Shown here: positions 5,160 through 5,200 of the stretch, piece after piece
How the letters are laid out: the number at the start of each line of letters is the position of its first letter
Numbering within the stretch: the first letter of the stretch is position 1
Source: Pseudomonadota bacterium
Lineage (GTDB): Bacteria > Pseudomonadota > Gammaproteobacteria > Steroidobacterales > Woeseiaceae
Length of the DNA stretch: 5,200 nucleotides
Direction: 5' to 3'
Assembly (NCBI GenBank): GCA_022567775.1
Contig: JADFGH010000189.1
Span: forward strand, 1-5,200
Made by a program: the position numbers and the translations under genes
Notes under the pieces: generated by a model
The model's input: the letters and a program-made list of their open reading frames with translations, nothing else
The model's database searches: none
What the model was told of the DNA's origin: nothing

Positions 5160-5200
5160 ATTGCGGGCGGTGGCAGGTGGCCCAGTACTGATTCGATAGC

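Overview
The window looks like bacterial chromosomal DNA, most probably from a gammaproteobacterium. The reasons are moderate GC over most of its length, Gram-negative style signal peptides and a lipoprotein, and a GTAGGAGC-headed REP doublet of the kind common in Pseudomonas- and Xanthomonas-like genomes. The lineage call is inference. No tRNA, rRNA, CRISPR, integrase or transposase is visible.

Layout. Positions 1-490 (minus strand) hold an internal piece of a dTDP-4-dehydrorhamnose reductase gene (rfbD). It is cut by the window edge at its C-terminal side and lacks its N-terminal NAD-binding part. It joins abruptly, within about 19 bp readable in both genes, to the C-terminus of an isoprenylcysteine methyltransferase-family gene (951-472). 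Hand-counted GC drops from about 72% to about 55% at the join, so it is either a real illegitimate join or an assembly chimera. The methyltransferase is the last gene of a tight minus-strand operon: an exported proline-iminopeptidase-like alpha/beta hydrolase (2972-2025), then 2 nt, an exported cyclase/kynurenine-formamidase-like protein (2022-970), then 18 nt, the methyltransferase, which seems to start at an ATA codon. A candidate promoter lies at 3032-3004.

The middle (3080-3720) holds a plus-strand signal-peptide ORF that may be a remnant (3124-3432), a small acidic 70-residue protein on the minus strand (3518-3306), and an intergenic stretch with four TTCGTCGG-like direct repeats spaced about 20 bp. 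Next comes an exported creatininase-family protein (3720-4559). It is separated from a convergent lipoprotein gene (5069-4656) by a REP doublet that can fold into a long hairpin (4582-4638). Upstream of the lipoprotein is an operator-like inverted repeat, CTGTCAAT-N6-ATTGACAG, with a third half-site nearby.

How the genes may work together: three enzymes of unrelated folds, all from families that hydrolyse amide or cyclic amide bonds and all with signal peptides, lie within 3.6 kb. This suggests a periplasmic module acting on a small amide, lactam or peptide substrate. The substrate cannot be read from the sequence. No clearly novel defence or mobile system is visible.
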